A DNA stretch of 33,726 nucleotides from TC-15 sp034437275 (GTDB lineage Bacteria; Chloroflexota; Anaerolineae; Aggregatilineales; Aggregatilineaceae), in contig DAOTUD010000033.1 of NCBI GenBank assembly GCA_034437275.1, forward strand, positions 1 through 33,726. Reading direction: 5' to 3'. How positions within the stretch are numbered: the stretch's first letter is position 1; every line of letters starts with the position of its first letter. Below, piece after piece: positions 1 to 7,976 of this stretch. The notes under the pieces are model-generated. The model ran no database searches. It was not told the DNA's origin and was given only the letters and a program-made list of their open reading frames with translations. The position numbers were made by a program, and so were the translations under genes.

Positions 1-136
1 CTCCCATATAAGGGGCGAGGGGAAAAGTGCGCGCTGTGACTCCCCCTCGCCCCACTGGGTGGGAGAGGGGGCCGGGGGGTGAGGGGGGATAGGGGATGAG
101 GGCCAACCGGTGGGCATATATTTCCGCCAACGTGTA
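1..136. repeat. GC-rich intergenic repeat, copy A (cut by window edge)
   Basis: This non-coding sequence is the reverse complement of 33509 onward, with only about seven differences over roughly 136 bases. Its inner boundary is the tetranucleotide CTAG at 137-140, and the other copy is also bounded by CTAG. It contains the motifs CCCAGTGGGGCGAGGGGG and CCCTCACCCC (read on the minus strand) that recur in other repeats of this window. The left end is lost beyond the window edge. Confidence 0.8.
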
Positions 137-144
137 CTAGCGGC

Positions 145-609
145 TCAGTCGCCGGGGAGTTCGCCCTGGCGGCGGAGTTCGTCCGTACATGCCGGGCAGT
201 AGCCGGTGAAGCACGCGCACGCGCTGGTCACGCTGACGCCTTTGCGCCGCACGAGTTCGCTAGCCATGCGGTTGAGCAGGTCGGCGTGGATCAGCACGCG
301 CTTACCGCAGCGGACGCATGTCAGGTAGTGCTGCTCCGGGCCTTCGGCCATGCGGAAGACCTCGCGGCGGTGCTCCGGCTCGATGTAACGATGGTCGACC
401 AGCCCCAACTCGGCGAACAGGTTGAGCGCCCGGTAGACGGTCGCCAGGCTGATGCTGGCGTCCTGGGCGTGGGCCAGTTCGTGGATTTCTTCGGCGTCGA
501 GGTACACTGCCTGCCCGGCCAGCACGTGCAGCAGGATCGAGCGCTGGGATGTGACCTTGAAGCCGCGTTCGTGCAGCAGGGCTTCGGCGTCGTCGATGAT
601 GGTTGGCAT
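145..609 (-). CDS. Fur-family metal-responsive transcriptional regulator
   Basis: This is a cytoplasmic DNA-binding repressor of the Fur/Zur/PerR family, 154 residues, which is the usual length. The N-terminal winged helix carries the family recognition helix ISLATVYRALNLFAELGL (about residues 53-70). The C-terminal dimerisation half has the two CxxC pairs of the structural zinc site, C98-x2-C101 and C138-x2-C141, plus extra cysteines C131 and C133. The stretch between them (SACACFTGYC) departs from the usual His-rich form, so the sensed metal cannot be assigned as iron, zinc or peroxide. The gene is divergent from a secreted metalloprotease gene, and the shared region holds a perfect 8-bp-arm palindrome (631-662) around its -10 box, suggesting autoregulation (inference). 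The ATG at 609 is the natural start. Confidence 0.9.
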   Translation of the reverse strand: MPTIIDDAEALLHERGFKVTSQRSILLHVLAGQAVYLDAEEIHELAHAQDASISLATVYRALNLFAELGLVDHRYIEPEHRREVFRMAEGPEQHYLTCVRCGKRVLIHADLLNRMASELVRRKGVSVTSACACFTGYCPACTDELRRQGELPGD

Positions 610-630
610 GGTGGGGTTACCCTCATTTCT

Positions 631-662
631 TTTTGACCCTGATTATACCGCTGTGGTCAAAA
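631..662. promoter_or_regulatory. Candidate operator palindrome in the fur/protease divergent region
   Basis: TTTTGACC (631-638) and GGTCAAAA (655-662) form perfect 8-bp inverted arms separated by 16 bases. The -10 box proposed for the Fur-family gene (642-647) lies between them. A second short perfect palindrome, AGTATATACT, is at 676-685. The position fits an autoregulatory operator, but the sequence does not match a canonical Fur box. Confidence 0.45.
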
Positions 663-671
663 TACCTTCAA
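642..671 (-). promoter_or_regulatory. Promoter candidate for the Fur-family gene
   Basis: Read on the minus strand, TTGAAG (666-671) is followed after 18 bases by a consensus TATAAT (642-647). The -10 box ends 33 bases from the ATG at 609. Confidence 0.55.
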
Positions 672-717
672 TTCGAGTATATACTTAACATATCTGGTAA
701 CCAACGAGGATCGCAAC

Positions 718-2664
718 ATGACATTTCGCACTTTGACGCGCCACATTCTGATCATCGCCATCGTCGCGGCGGTGGCGCTGGCCGCCGCCGGACCGTCTGC
801 CGCCCGGGTCGCGCCGGGGCCCGCCGCCGAGCATACCGCGCAGGGCAGCGACACGCTCGACCAACTGCAAACGACCGTCATCCCGCCGCGTGACCGGATC
901 GACCTGGCGGAACGCCTGCTCGGCGTGACGGACATCCCTGCGCCGCCCACCAATCCGCCCGCCGAGTACGAAATCGGGGACGTGGTGACGTTTTGGGCCG
1001 ACAACCTGGACCAGGACGCCCAGTTCTCGGTCGATGCGCAGCTTGTCTACAAGACCGACCACGTGTATATGTTCGTCGAGGTCGGGCACAACGTCGATCT
1101 GGCGGGGGTGCAGCGTTCCGCTGACACGTTCGAGACCATCATCCGGCCCGAGGTGCACCGCGTGTTCGGCACCGAGTGGCTGCCCGGCATCGACGGGGAC
1201 TCGCACCTGACGATCCTGCACGCGACCAACCTGGGCGACTGGGTGGCGGCCTACTACGGCAGCAGCAGCCAGTACCCGGACGAAGCGGTGCCCTCGTCCA
1301 ACGAGCGCGAAATGTTCTTCGTCAACCTGGACACGATGGGCGGCTGGATCGGCTCCGACTATTACGAGAGCGTGCTGGCCCACGAATTCCAGCACATGGT
1401 GCACTGGAACGTCGATCTCAACGAGGACACCTGGCTCAACGAAGGGCTGTCGGAGCTGTCGTCGATGCTCACCGGCTACGGGCCGAGCGGGTTCGCCGAG
1501 GAATTCCTGCGCCAGCCGGACACCCAGCTCAACGCCTGGCCGGAGGACGGCAACCGGCGCGTGCACTACGGCGCGGCGTTCATGTTCGTGGCCTACTTTT
1601 ATGATCGCTACGGCGAGCAGGCGACCTCGACATTGGTGCAGGACCCGGTCAACGGGCTGGACAGCGTCGCCAACACGCTGCAAGTCATCGACGCCCGTGA
1701 CCCGGCCACCGGCGCACCGGTCGGGCTGGTCGACCTGTACGGCGATTGGCTGGCGGCCAACCGGCTGATGGATACCAGCGTGGGCGATGGGCGCTTCGGC
1801 TACTCGTTCCCGGAGATCGCGACTATGCCGCAGGCCGCCATCACCGGGTACGCGCAGCCGGGCGACACGTCCGTCGCACAGACCGGCTTGCAGTGGGGCG
1901 CGCAGTACCTGGAGATTCCGGGCGGTGCAGAGCCGCAAACGCTGCGCTTCGCGTTCGAGGGCGAGCAGACGGTGTCGATTGTCGATACCCAGGCGCACAG
2001 CGGGCGCTATATGTGGTGGTCCAACCGCGCCGACGAGAGCGATACGCGCCTGACGCGCGCCTTCGACCTCACTGGGGTGGACAGCGCCACGCTCAACTAC
2101 TGGACGTGGTACCACATCGAAGATTTGTGGGATTACGCCTACGTGATGGTCTCGACCGACGACGGCGCGACCTGGACCCCGCTGGCAACGCCGCGCACCA
2201 CCACCGACGACCCGCACAGCAACGCCTACGGGCCGGGCTACACTGGGCGCAGCGGCGGCTGGGTGCAGGAGTCGCTGGACCTGAGCGCCTACGCCGGGCA
2301 AGAAGTCCTGGTGCGCTTCGAGTACATCACCGACGACGCGGTCACACAGCCGGGGCTGATCATCGACGATATCAGCATCCCGGAGATCGGCTACAGCTAT
2401 GATGTGGAAGACGGCGACGGCGGCTGGGTCAGCCAGGGCTGGCTGCGCATGGACAACGTGCTGCCGCAGCGCTTCCTGGTGCAGCTGGTGCAGCCGGGGG
2501 ACGCCGCGCAGCCGGTCACGCGCCTGCTGGGGCCGGACGATCTGCCCCAGGGCGAATGGACGATCACGGTCGGCGGCGAGATGGGCGACGCGGTGATCGT
2601 GGTGTCCGGGCTGGCCCCGGTCACGACCGAACCGGCCCGCTACCGCTATTCATTGACGCAGTAG
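718..2664 (+). CDS. Secreted M6-like (immune inhibitor A type) zinc metalloprotease
   Basis: This 648-residue protein starts with a signal peptide (basic MTFRTLTRH, hydrophobic core to about residue 25, then an Ala-rich cleavage region), so it is exported. The zinc-binding HEXXH motif is HEFQH at 222-226, followed by WLNEGLSEL at about 239-247, whose Glu is the expected third ligand as in gluzincin and M6-like proteases. The C-terminal half (about 420-560) has a MAM/jelly-roll-like pattern (tRLTRAFDLTGVDSATL, GWVQESLDLSAYAGQEVLVRFEY) of the kind that follows the catalytic domain in immune inhibitor A proteins. A second gene in this window (4247-6133) has the same architecture and is a paralogue. 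The substrate is unknown. The ATG at 718 follows an AACGAGGAT ribosome-binding region. Confidence 0.88.
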   Translation: MTFRTLTRHILIIAIVAAVALAAAGPSAARVAPGPAAEHTAQGSDTLDQLQTTVIPPRDRIDLAERLLGVTDIPAPPTNPPAEYEIGDVVTFWADNLDQDAQFSVDAQLVYKTDHVYMFVEVGHNVDLAGVQRSADTFETIIRPEVHRVFGTEWLPGIDGDSHLTILHATNLGDWVAAYYGSSSQYPDEAVPSSNEREMFFVNLDTMGGWIGSDYYESVLAHEFQHMVHWNVDLNEDTWLNEGLSELSSMLTGYGPSGFAEEFLRQPDTQLNAWPEDGNRRVHYGAAFMFVAYFYDRYGEQATSTLVQDPVNGLDSVANTLQVIDARDPATGAPVGLVDLYGDWLAANRLMDTSVGDGRFGYSFPEIATMPQAAITGYAQPGDTSVAQTGLQWGAQYLEIPGGAEPQTLRFAFEGEQTVSIVDTQAHSGRYMWWSNRADESDTRLTRAFDLTGVDSATLNYWTWYHIEDLWDYAYVMVSTDDGATWTPLATPRTTTDDPHSNAYGPGYTGRSGGWVQESLDLSAYAGQEVLVRFEYITDDAVTQPGLIIDDISIPEIGYSYDVEDGDGGWVSQGWLRMDNVLPQRFLVQLVQPGDAAQPVTRLLGPDDLPQGEWTITVGGEMGDAVIVVSGLAPVTTEPARYRYSLTQ

Positions 2665-2710
2665 CAGCAACCAACCCTCACCCGGCGCAGCACACGGGTG
2701 GGGGCTTCCC

Positions 2711-3814
2711 TCACTCCCCGACCGTCATCAACTCGCGGGGGAAGCGTGTCAGGCTTTCGGCCCCGTCCGGCGTGATCACCACGTCGTCCTCGATGCGCAC
2801 GCCCAGCTCGCCGGGGATGTACACGCCCGGCTCGACCGTGAAGACCATGCCCGGCTCCAACACCTGCGCGTTGCCCGCGACAATGTTGGGGCCTTCGTGC
2901 GCTTCCAGCCCTAACCCGTGCCCGGTGCGGTGCGTGAAGTACGCCCCCAGCCCGGCCTCCTCGATCACACGGCGCGCGGCGCGGTCTACGTCCTCCGCCG
3001 GGACGCCCGGCCCGGCAGCCTTGCGCCCGGCCTCGTTGGCGGCCCGCACCACGTCGTAGACCTCCCGCAGGCGCGCGGACGGCGCGCCGACGCTGAACGT
3101 GCGCGTAATGTCTGAGGCATAGCCGCGCACCGTCGTGCCGAAGTCGATCAGCAGCGGTTCCCCGGCCTGGACCTTGCGGTCGCCGGGTTCGCCGTGCGGC
3201 AGCGCCGCCTTCGGCCCGCTGAGGACCAGCGGTTCGAACGGGTGCTTACCACCGCCGCGCCGGAGCTGCTCGACGATCAGCGTGCTGGCGATCTCGCGCT
3301 CGGTCATGCCGGGGCACACCGCCGTGATGCATGCCTGCAGCGCGCTTTCGCTGATGGCCATCGCCTCGCGCAGGTAGGTGATGGCGTCGTCGTCCTTGAC
3401 CAGCCGCAGCGCCGCCAACGCCGCGCCACCCTGCACGATGGTCACGCCCGGCATGTGCGCCCGGATCAGGTCGTATTCCAGCACGCGCATCCGCAGCTCC
3501 TCGACCGCCAGCCGCTTCCCGTCCAGGGGCAGCACATCCGCCGCTGCGTTGAAGGCCTGCGTCGGGCCGGCTTCGTCCGGCCAGGGAAACACCTGGAACG
3601 GGATGCCGCAGTCCGCCAGCCGGTCGGCTTCCAGCGCCGGGACGATGGCGACCGGGTCCTGCCCCGGCACGAAAAACGCGACCAGCGGGCGCTCCATCAG
3701 GTGAAATTCGACGCCGGTCACGTAATGCAGGTTTGCGCCGGGGATCAGCGCCAGCGCGTCGAAGTCGGCCCCGGCGATCATGTCGTGAATACGTGCGATG
3801 CGTGGATCGGTCAT
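2711..3814 (-). CDS. M24 metallopeptidase, Xaa-Pro aminopeptidase-like
   Basis: This 367-residue cytoplasmic enzyme is predicted to remove an N-terminal residue next to proline. An N-terminal creatinase-like domain (about 1-130) precedes the pita-bread M24 domain (about 140-360). All five metal ligands of the family are visible: D224 (LIDFGTT), D235 (GYASDITRTF), H299 (TGHGLGLEAHEGP), E328 (FTVEPGVY) and E342 (VRIEDDVV). The length matches short Xaa-Pro dipeptidase/aminopeptidase proteins. The start ATG at 3814 has a GGAGGAG ribosome-binding site upstream. It is convergent with the secreted protease on its left and divergent from the YtxH-like gene on its right. The exact specificity (aminopeptidase or prolidase) cannot be settled from sequence. 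Confidence 0.92.
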   Translation of the reverse strand: MTDPRIARIHDMIAGADFDALALIPGANLHYVTGVEFHLMERPLVAFFVPGQDPVAIVPALEADRLADCGIPFQVFPWPDEAGPTQAFNAAADVLPLDGKRLAVEELRMRVLEYDLIRAHMPGVTIVQGGAALAALRLVKDDDAITYLREAMAISESALQACITAVCPGMTEREIASTLIVEQLRRGGGKHPFEPLVLSGPKAALPHGEPGDRKVQAGEPLLIDFGTTVRGYASDITRTFSVGAPSARLREVYDVVRAANEAGRKAAGPGVPAEDVDRAARRVIEEAGLGAYFTHRTGHGLGLEAHEGPNIVAGNAQVLEPGMVFTVEPGVYIPGELGVRIEDDVVITPDGAESLTRFPRELMTVGE

Positions 3815-3911
3815 GGGATGTTGGCTCCTCCATTTTTTGGCATGAGACTAAAACCGGGCGTGCCGCTTGTCAAATTGTCGGGGCGTGAGCAGGTGCCAGC
3901 CGGGCCGGGCG

Positions 3912-3920
3912 TGGTATAAT
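3912..3920 (+). promoter_or_regulatory. Extended -10 promoter candidate for the YtxH-like gene
   Basis: TGGTATAAT gives a consensus -10 with the TGN extension, 48 bases before the GTG start at 3968. No good -35 is seen at the usual distance. Confidence 0.5.
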
Positions 3921-3967
3921 CGCGGTGAGGGTCTACGGGCGGATATATAAGCAGGGAGGGTAACACG

Positions 3968-4213
3968 GTGCGACGGATACTGGCTTTTATCGGCGGGGTG
4001 TTGAGTGGAGGCGCATTCGGGACGGCGGTGGCGCTGTTGTTCACGCCGGCGTCGGGCGATTCGATGCGCGGCGGGCTGCGCCAGCGCATGGCGACCGTGC
4101 GAGAGGCCGGGGCCGACGCCGCCGCGCGCAAACGGGCCGAACTGGAAGCGCAGCTCGACGCGATGACGACGCCGCAGCAGCCAACGCGCGAGGGCGAGGA
4201 GGCCGGGGGGTGA
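3968..4213 (+). CDS. YtxH-domain-like small membrane-associated protein
   Basis: This 81-residue protein begins RRILAFIGGVLSGGAFGTAV, a single hydrophobic Gly-rich segment, followed by LLFTPASGDSMRGGLRQRM. The hydrophobic helix, then the LFxPxSGxxxR motif and a charged helical tail, is the YtxH/gas-vesicle GvpP-like pattern. Its tail is rich in Ala, Arg and Glu and is likely helical. It starts with GTG at 3968 after GGGAGGG, an excellent ribosome-binding site. The molecular function of this family is not established; members are often envelope-associated or stress-linked. It is convergent with the second metalloprotease gene. Confidence 0.75.
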   Translation: MRRILAFIGGVLSGGAFGTAVALLFTPASGDSMRGGLRQRMATVREAGADAAARKRAELEAQLDAMTTPQQPTREGEEAGG

Positions 4214-4246
4214 GGGAATAATAACCAGACCTTCTCAAATGGTCTC

Positions 4247-6133
4247 TCAGCGGGGCTGGATCGAAAGCTTGTAGCTGCCGGGCCGGTCGGTGAAGGGCGC
4301 CATCGCGCCGACCACAATCGTCGCGGTGCTGCCCTGCGCCACCTGGAGCGTGGCGCGCCCGGTGTTCAGCGCGTCCAGCGCCATCCACTGCACGGTGGCC
4401 GGTCCGTCCGCCGGACGCTGCACCAGCGCGACCGCCCAATGCTGGGTGACGGTGTCCGTGATGCGCAGGAAGCCCTCGGCGTGCCACACCGATTCCGGCT
4501 CTTCGACATCGTCGGCATAGCCCAGCGCCGGGATGCGGACGTTGTCCAGCGCGATCCCGGCCAGCGTGCGCGAGCTGTCGGTCAGGTACTCGAAGCGCAC
4601 CAGCACCGCCCGCCCGGCGTAGGGACTGAGGTCGATCTGCTCGGTGACCCAGCCCGCCGACTGCCCGGTGTAGTACGGGCCGGGGGCGTCGTCGCCGCCC
4701 GCCACCGCGCGCTTGCCGCCCACCACCTCCCATGACTGCCCGCCATCCGCCGACACCAGCACATGCAAGCGGTCGTAGTCCTGCTCGATCTGCCACCACG
4801 CGTCGAAGTGGAGCGTCGCCGTGTCCACGCCGGACAGGTCGAACGCGCCGGTCAGGCGGGCGGCGCTGCTGTCGCCGTGATACGACCACCACATCCAGTC
4901 CCCAGAGGCCGGGGCCACATCCAGGATCGACACTGCGTCCTGGCCGTCGAAGCCGATCTCGTAGGTGCCCGGCGCGCTCAGGGCGAGGTAGTCCGCGCCG
5001 TACTGGTTGACGTCGCCGGTGATCGGCGGGCCGCCGGCGTCGAGCTGCTGCGGGCGGATCGGGACCGGCAGGTCCAGGCTTTGGTAATAATAGCGCCCAT
5101 CGCCCACATACGGATCGTCGAGGTAATTGGCCACCATCCAATCGCGGAAGACGTCGTTCACGCTGGCCGCCTGTCCGCTGCGCCGCAGCGCATGATGCAC
5201 TGCCGCCAGCCCGTCGTACTCCGACGCGCTCAACGCCTGGATGGTTTCCAGCCCAAAGCGCTCGTACAGGTACAGCAGGAACAGGTAGGACGCGCCATAG
5301 TAGCGCCCCTGTTCGTAGGCGTCGGATGTCCAGCCGTTGAGGTGATGGTCCGGGTTGTGCAGAAAGTCGCGCAGGTTGTTCCCGCCCACGTAGTACGGGT
5401 GAAAGCCGTTGAGGTGCTCGGTCAACTGCGACAGGCCCTCGTTCAGCCAGCGGAACTCGTTGCCGTCCAGGTGGTGCCGGAGCAAATGCTGGTGTTCGTG
5501 GGCCAGGGTGGTCAGGTATTCCTGCGAGTTGACCGGGGCCACGTCCAGGTTGATGTAGATGATGTCGCGCTGGTTGCTGGCCGGGCACAAAAACTGCGGG
5601 CACTGGTCGTCCGGGCTGAAGGCCCCCATCACGCTGGGGGCGATGGTCGCCTGGTTGACGATGTGCAGGCGTGGATCGCCGTCGATGCCCGGCCCGTCGA
5701 CCTCACCGAACAGCCGCCGGTTCAGCGGCCAGATGTGGTCCTCGAAGAACGCGGCGGCGGCTTCCAGGGCGGCCTGGTCGACCGGCGTGTCCAGTTCGAA
5801 CCAGAAATACGCGTGCGCCGTCCGGCAGCGCAGCACGAACGGCGCGGTGGTGTCGAAGCTGCCCAGCGGGATGAACGACTCCTGCTCGGTGACGGCATAC
5901 TCGCGCGTGCGGAAGGGGCCGTACACCTCGGCGGGCGTCTGCCACCCGACGTCGACCAGCCAGTCGGCCTGCGAGCGATGGCGCGGCAGCACCGGCGCAT
6001 CGTCCCACGCGAGGCGCTCGGCGCGCTTGCCGTCCTGGGCGAGCGCCACCAGCGGGCCGGCGCTCAACACCACGACCAATAGTCCGGCCAGCCCCGCTGT
6101 GATCACCTGCCGCCGCAACCTATCAACCCTCAT
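4247..6133 (-). CDS. Secreted M6-like zinc metalloprotease, paralogue of 718-2664
   Basis: This 628-residue exported protein has a signal peptide (MRVDRLRRQV, then a hydrophobic segment ending ALA-QDG). The zinc motif is HEHQH at 212-216, followed by WLNEGLSQL. The central and C-terminal parts repeat the design of the first protease: a WWSYHGDSSAARLTGAFDLS segment, then GWVTEQIDLSPYAGRAVLVR and a final beta-rich domain. I chose the ATG at 6133 because AAGGAAAG lies just upstream and the signal peptide then begins at residue 1; the frame stays open 35 codons further upstream. It is last in a leftward series after three paralogous lipoprotein genes, with a 124-base gap, so it may belong to their operon (inference). 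Confidence 0.87.
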   Translation of the reverse strand: MRVDRLRRQVITAGLAGLLVVVLSAGPLVALAQDGKRAERLAWDDAPVLPRHRSQADWLVDVGWQTPAEVYGPFRTREYAVTEQESFIPLGSFDTTAPFVLRCRTAHAYFWFELDTPVDQAALEAAAAFFEDHIWPLNRRLFGEVDGPGIDGDPRLHIVNQATIAPSVMGAFSPDDQCPQFLCPASNQRDIIYINLDVAPVNSQEYLTTLAHEHQHLLRHHLDGNEFRWLNEGLSQLTEHLNGFHPYYVGGNNLRDFLHNPDHHLNGWTSDAYEQGRYYGASYLFLLYLYERFGLETIQALSASEYDGLAAVHHALRRSGQAASVNDVFRDWMVANYLDDPYVGDGRYYYQSLDLPVPIRPQQLDAGGPPITGDVNQYGADYLALSAPGTYEIGFDGQDAVSILDVAPASGDWMWWSYHGDSSAARLTGAFDLSGVDTATLHFDAWWQIEQDYDRLHVLVSADGGQSWEVVGGKRAVAGGDDAPGPYYTGQSAGWVTEQIDLSPYAGRAVLVRFEYLTDSSRTLAGIALDNVRIPALGYADDVEEPESVWHAEGFLRITDTVTQHWAVALVQRPADGPATVQWMALDALNTGRATLQVAQGSTATIVVGAMAPFTDRPGSYKLSIQPR

Positions 6134-6257
6134 TAATCTTTCCTTCGGTTTATCTCGATTTATCGTACCGCTTATGTCGTCCGGGGGTGTTGATCCGGGC
6201 TGGAGTACCTTTGTCCTAATGTGGTACTGGCCGCGCACGGCGGCCTGCTCAGCGGCG

Positions 6258-6713
6258 TCAGCCAGGGGGGCGTGGCTCTTGCTTGAGCCGCACCCGTGCC
6301 TGGTTCATCCGGTCGTAGGCGTCGCGCAGATACTTTTCCATGTACGTCGGGTTGACCGACGCCCCATCACAGTAAGCGTCCCAATGCTGGCGCACCGCGC
6401 GGATATAATACGCCGCCTCGTCGAGCCGGTCGGCGGCATGGGCGGCGTCGCGGTTGGTCTGGCGCGTGTTTTTGTCCAGCATGACGGCCCGGTGCTGAAA
6501 ATCCCGGTCCTGGCACAGCGCCGGGTCGGGGTTGAAGTGCGTGCGGGTGTAGTTCATCCGGTCCCACAGCCAGTTGGCCTCGTCCCGCAGCGAGGATTCA
6601 TAGTCGGCCAGTTGGGTCGAGAGGCTGCGCGTGTCGCGCTCGCAGCCACCCAGGACGATCCCCACGCCGACCAGCAGCACGGCCAGCCAGTCGCAGGGGC
6701 GCGGGGTGAGCAT
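6258..6713 (-). CDS. Lipoprotein of a tandem paralogous trio, member 3
   Basis: This 151-residue predicted lipoprotein has a hydrophobic N-terminus ending in the lipobox LGGC (VGVGIVLGGCERD). The mature part is charged and mainly helical: YESSLRDEANWLWDRMNYT, then PDPALCQDRDFQH, then a long region ending RQHWDAYCDG. Two cysteines (the C of PALC and of AYC) are kept in all three tandem proteins and could form a disulfide. An AAGGAGG ribosome-binding site lies 5 bases before the ATG at 6713. It is 38 bases downstream of the middle member. I do not recognise the family and assign no function. Confidence 0.78.
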   Translation of the reverse strand: MLTPRPCDWLAVLLVGVGIVLGGCERDTRSLSTQLADYESSLRDEANWLWDRMNYTRTHFNPDPALCQDRDFQHRAVMLDKNTRQTNRDAAHAADRLDEAAYYIRAVRQHWDAYCDGASVNPTYMEKYLRDAYDRMNQARVRLKQEPRPPG

Positions 6714-6751
6714 CCGGTCCTCCTTCGTTACCGATCTATGATCAGGCGCGC

Positions 6752-7285
6752 TCAGCGATTCCGCTTGTCGAGCGTTTCGCGCACGATGTCCAGGTCATCG
6801 GCAGCCCCCCGCAGCCAGTATTCCATCGTCTGGGCGGCGGTTGCCTGGCTGGCCTCGCCATCACAGAAGGCCCGCCAGAATTTGCTGGCCTCGGTGATGC
6901 GCGCGGCGGCCCGGTCCAGCCGGTCGATCATGAGGCCCGCCGTTTGATCCTTGAGCCTCCCTTCCTCGGAGATGGTGACCGGGGTGTGATCGAAGTCTGG
7001 GAACGTGCACTGCTCGGTGGTCGGCCACATGTACCCCGGTTCGTAGGTGGCACGCATGTTGGCCCACAACCACTCCCATTCCTCGCGCAGCGACTGCTCG
7101 TAGGCGCTCAGATGGCTGTCCGGGGGGACCGACGCCTTGTCGATGGCCCGCTGCGTTTCCTTGTACCCGGGCGTGAGCGTGGTTTCCGGCGAGTCGGGGA
7201 TGTCTTCCTCTTCGGCGGCACACCCGGCCAACACCAGCCCCGCGAACACCAGCCCGGCGAACACGATCCGGTAAAGTTGCGACAT
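6752..7285 (-). CDS. Lipoprotein of a tandem paralogous trio, member 2
   Basis: This 177-residue predicted lipoprotein has the lipobox LAGC within FAGLVLAGCAAEEE. It shares the trio's core: YEQSLREEWEWLWANM, a first conserved Cys (TEQC), the F-x-H-x-x-V motif (FDHTPVTI), DRLDRAAARI, and a second conserved Cys in WRAFCDG. The start ATG at 7285 places the signal peptide at residue 1; the frame is open further upstream but that part reads through the neighbouring gene. It begins only 10 bases after member 1 ends, indicating co-transcription. Function unknown. Confidence 0.78.
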   Translation of the reverse strand: MSQLYRIVFAGLVFAGLVLAGCAAEEEDIPDSPETTLTPGYKETQRAIDKASVPPDSHLSAYEQSLREEWEWLWANMRATYEPGYMWPTTEQCTFPDFDHTPVTISEEGRLKDQTAGLMIDRLDRAAARITEASKFWRAFCDGEASQATAAQTMEYWLRGAADDLDIVRETLDKRNR

Positions 7286-7295
7286 AAACGCCTCG

Positions 7296-7814
7296 CTACA
7301 TGATCCCGCCGCCGCCACCGTCGCCATCTTCGGGCGGGCTGGCGCGGTATTCGAGCGTGCTTTCGATGGCGTCCAGATAATCCAGGGTGTTGCGCAGGCG
7401 CGGATTGATGAACTGCCGTGTGTCGGAGGCCGATGACCACTGCCCGCAGTGTGAATCCCACTTTTCGCGCGTTTCATCCAGCAGGCGCTCGGACGTCTGC
7501 AAGTATTCGAGCAGCTGCGCGGCTTCGGGATCGTCTTTCTTCTCCTGGCGGGACATGGTCACGTCGGGATGCTGGAAGCCCGGGTCTTCGCAGCGCGACG
7601 GGTCGGGGTAGGTATAGCCGGGGTCGGCTGCGTATTCCATGTTGACCAGCATCCAGTCGGCTTCCTCGACCAATGAGGCGTGATAGTCGGACAGTTGAGC
7701 GTCGAGGTTCTGCGGCTCCGCTTCGCCGCCACCGCCACCGCCGCCCATACAGGCCAGCGTCGCCACCAGCAGGGCCACTATAACGAGCAGGACGGGTTGT
7801 TTCGCCTTGCGCAT
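7296..7814 (-). CDS. Lipoprotein of a tandem paralogous trio, member 1
   Basis: This 172-residue predicted lipoprotein has a signal peptide MRKAKQPVLLVIVALLVA ending TLAC, followed by a Gly-rich linker (MGGGGGGGE). It has the trio core: YHASLVEEADWMLVNMEY, PDPSRCEDPGFQHPDVTM, and EKWDSHCG, again with two conserved cysteines. It ends with another Gly-rich run (DGDGGGGGIM). An AAAGGAG site precedes the ATG at 7814. It is the first gene of the leftward lipoprotein series. Low similarity among the three points to an old duplication. Function unknown. Confidence 0.78.
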   Translation of the reverse strand: MRKAKQPVLLVIVALLVATLACMGGGGGGGEAEPQNLDAQLSDYHASLVEEADWMLVNMEYAADPGYTYPDPSRCEDPGFQHPDVTMSRQEKKDDPEAAQLLEYLQTSERLLDETREKWDSHCGQWSSASDTRQFINPRLRNTLDYLDAIESTLEYRASPPEDGDGGGGGIM

Positions 7815-7918
7815 ACCAGACTCCTTTATATTTATGCACAATTGGTTGTCTACCAGTACAATACACTAAAGTGCAGATAAAATCCACAAACTATTGTTAC
7901 TCGATGAACCGGCAGAGG

Positions 7919-7976
7919 CCATTTGAGAAGTGTTTTGGTGTCGCTCCCTTCTCCCTCTTCCTGAGGGACCCGGCCC
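7919..7976. repeat. Fragment of a CTCCCT/AGGGAG intergenic repeat
   Basis: The sequence CCCTTCTCCCTCTTCCTGAG with the following GGGACCC resembles the repeat at 16404-16510. It is short and imperfect and fills the gap between the first lipoprotein gene and the M32 stop codon. Confidence 0.4.

Noticed and set aside
4227..4245. AGACC/GGTCT hairpin between the YtxH-like and protease genes as a terminator
   Set aside because: The stem is only 5 bp with a 9-base loop and has no T tract on either strand.
4763..6082. Rightward open frame opposite the second metalloprotease
   Set aside because: It has biased Val/Arg/Gln composition and no motif; the leftward frame has a signal peptide and HEHQH.
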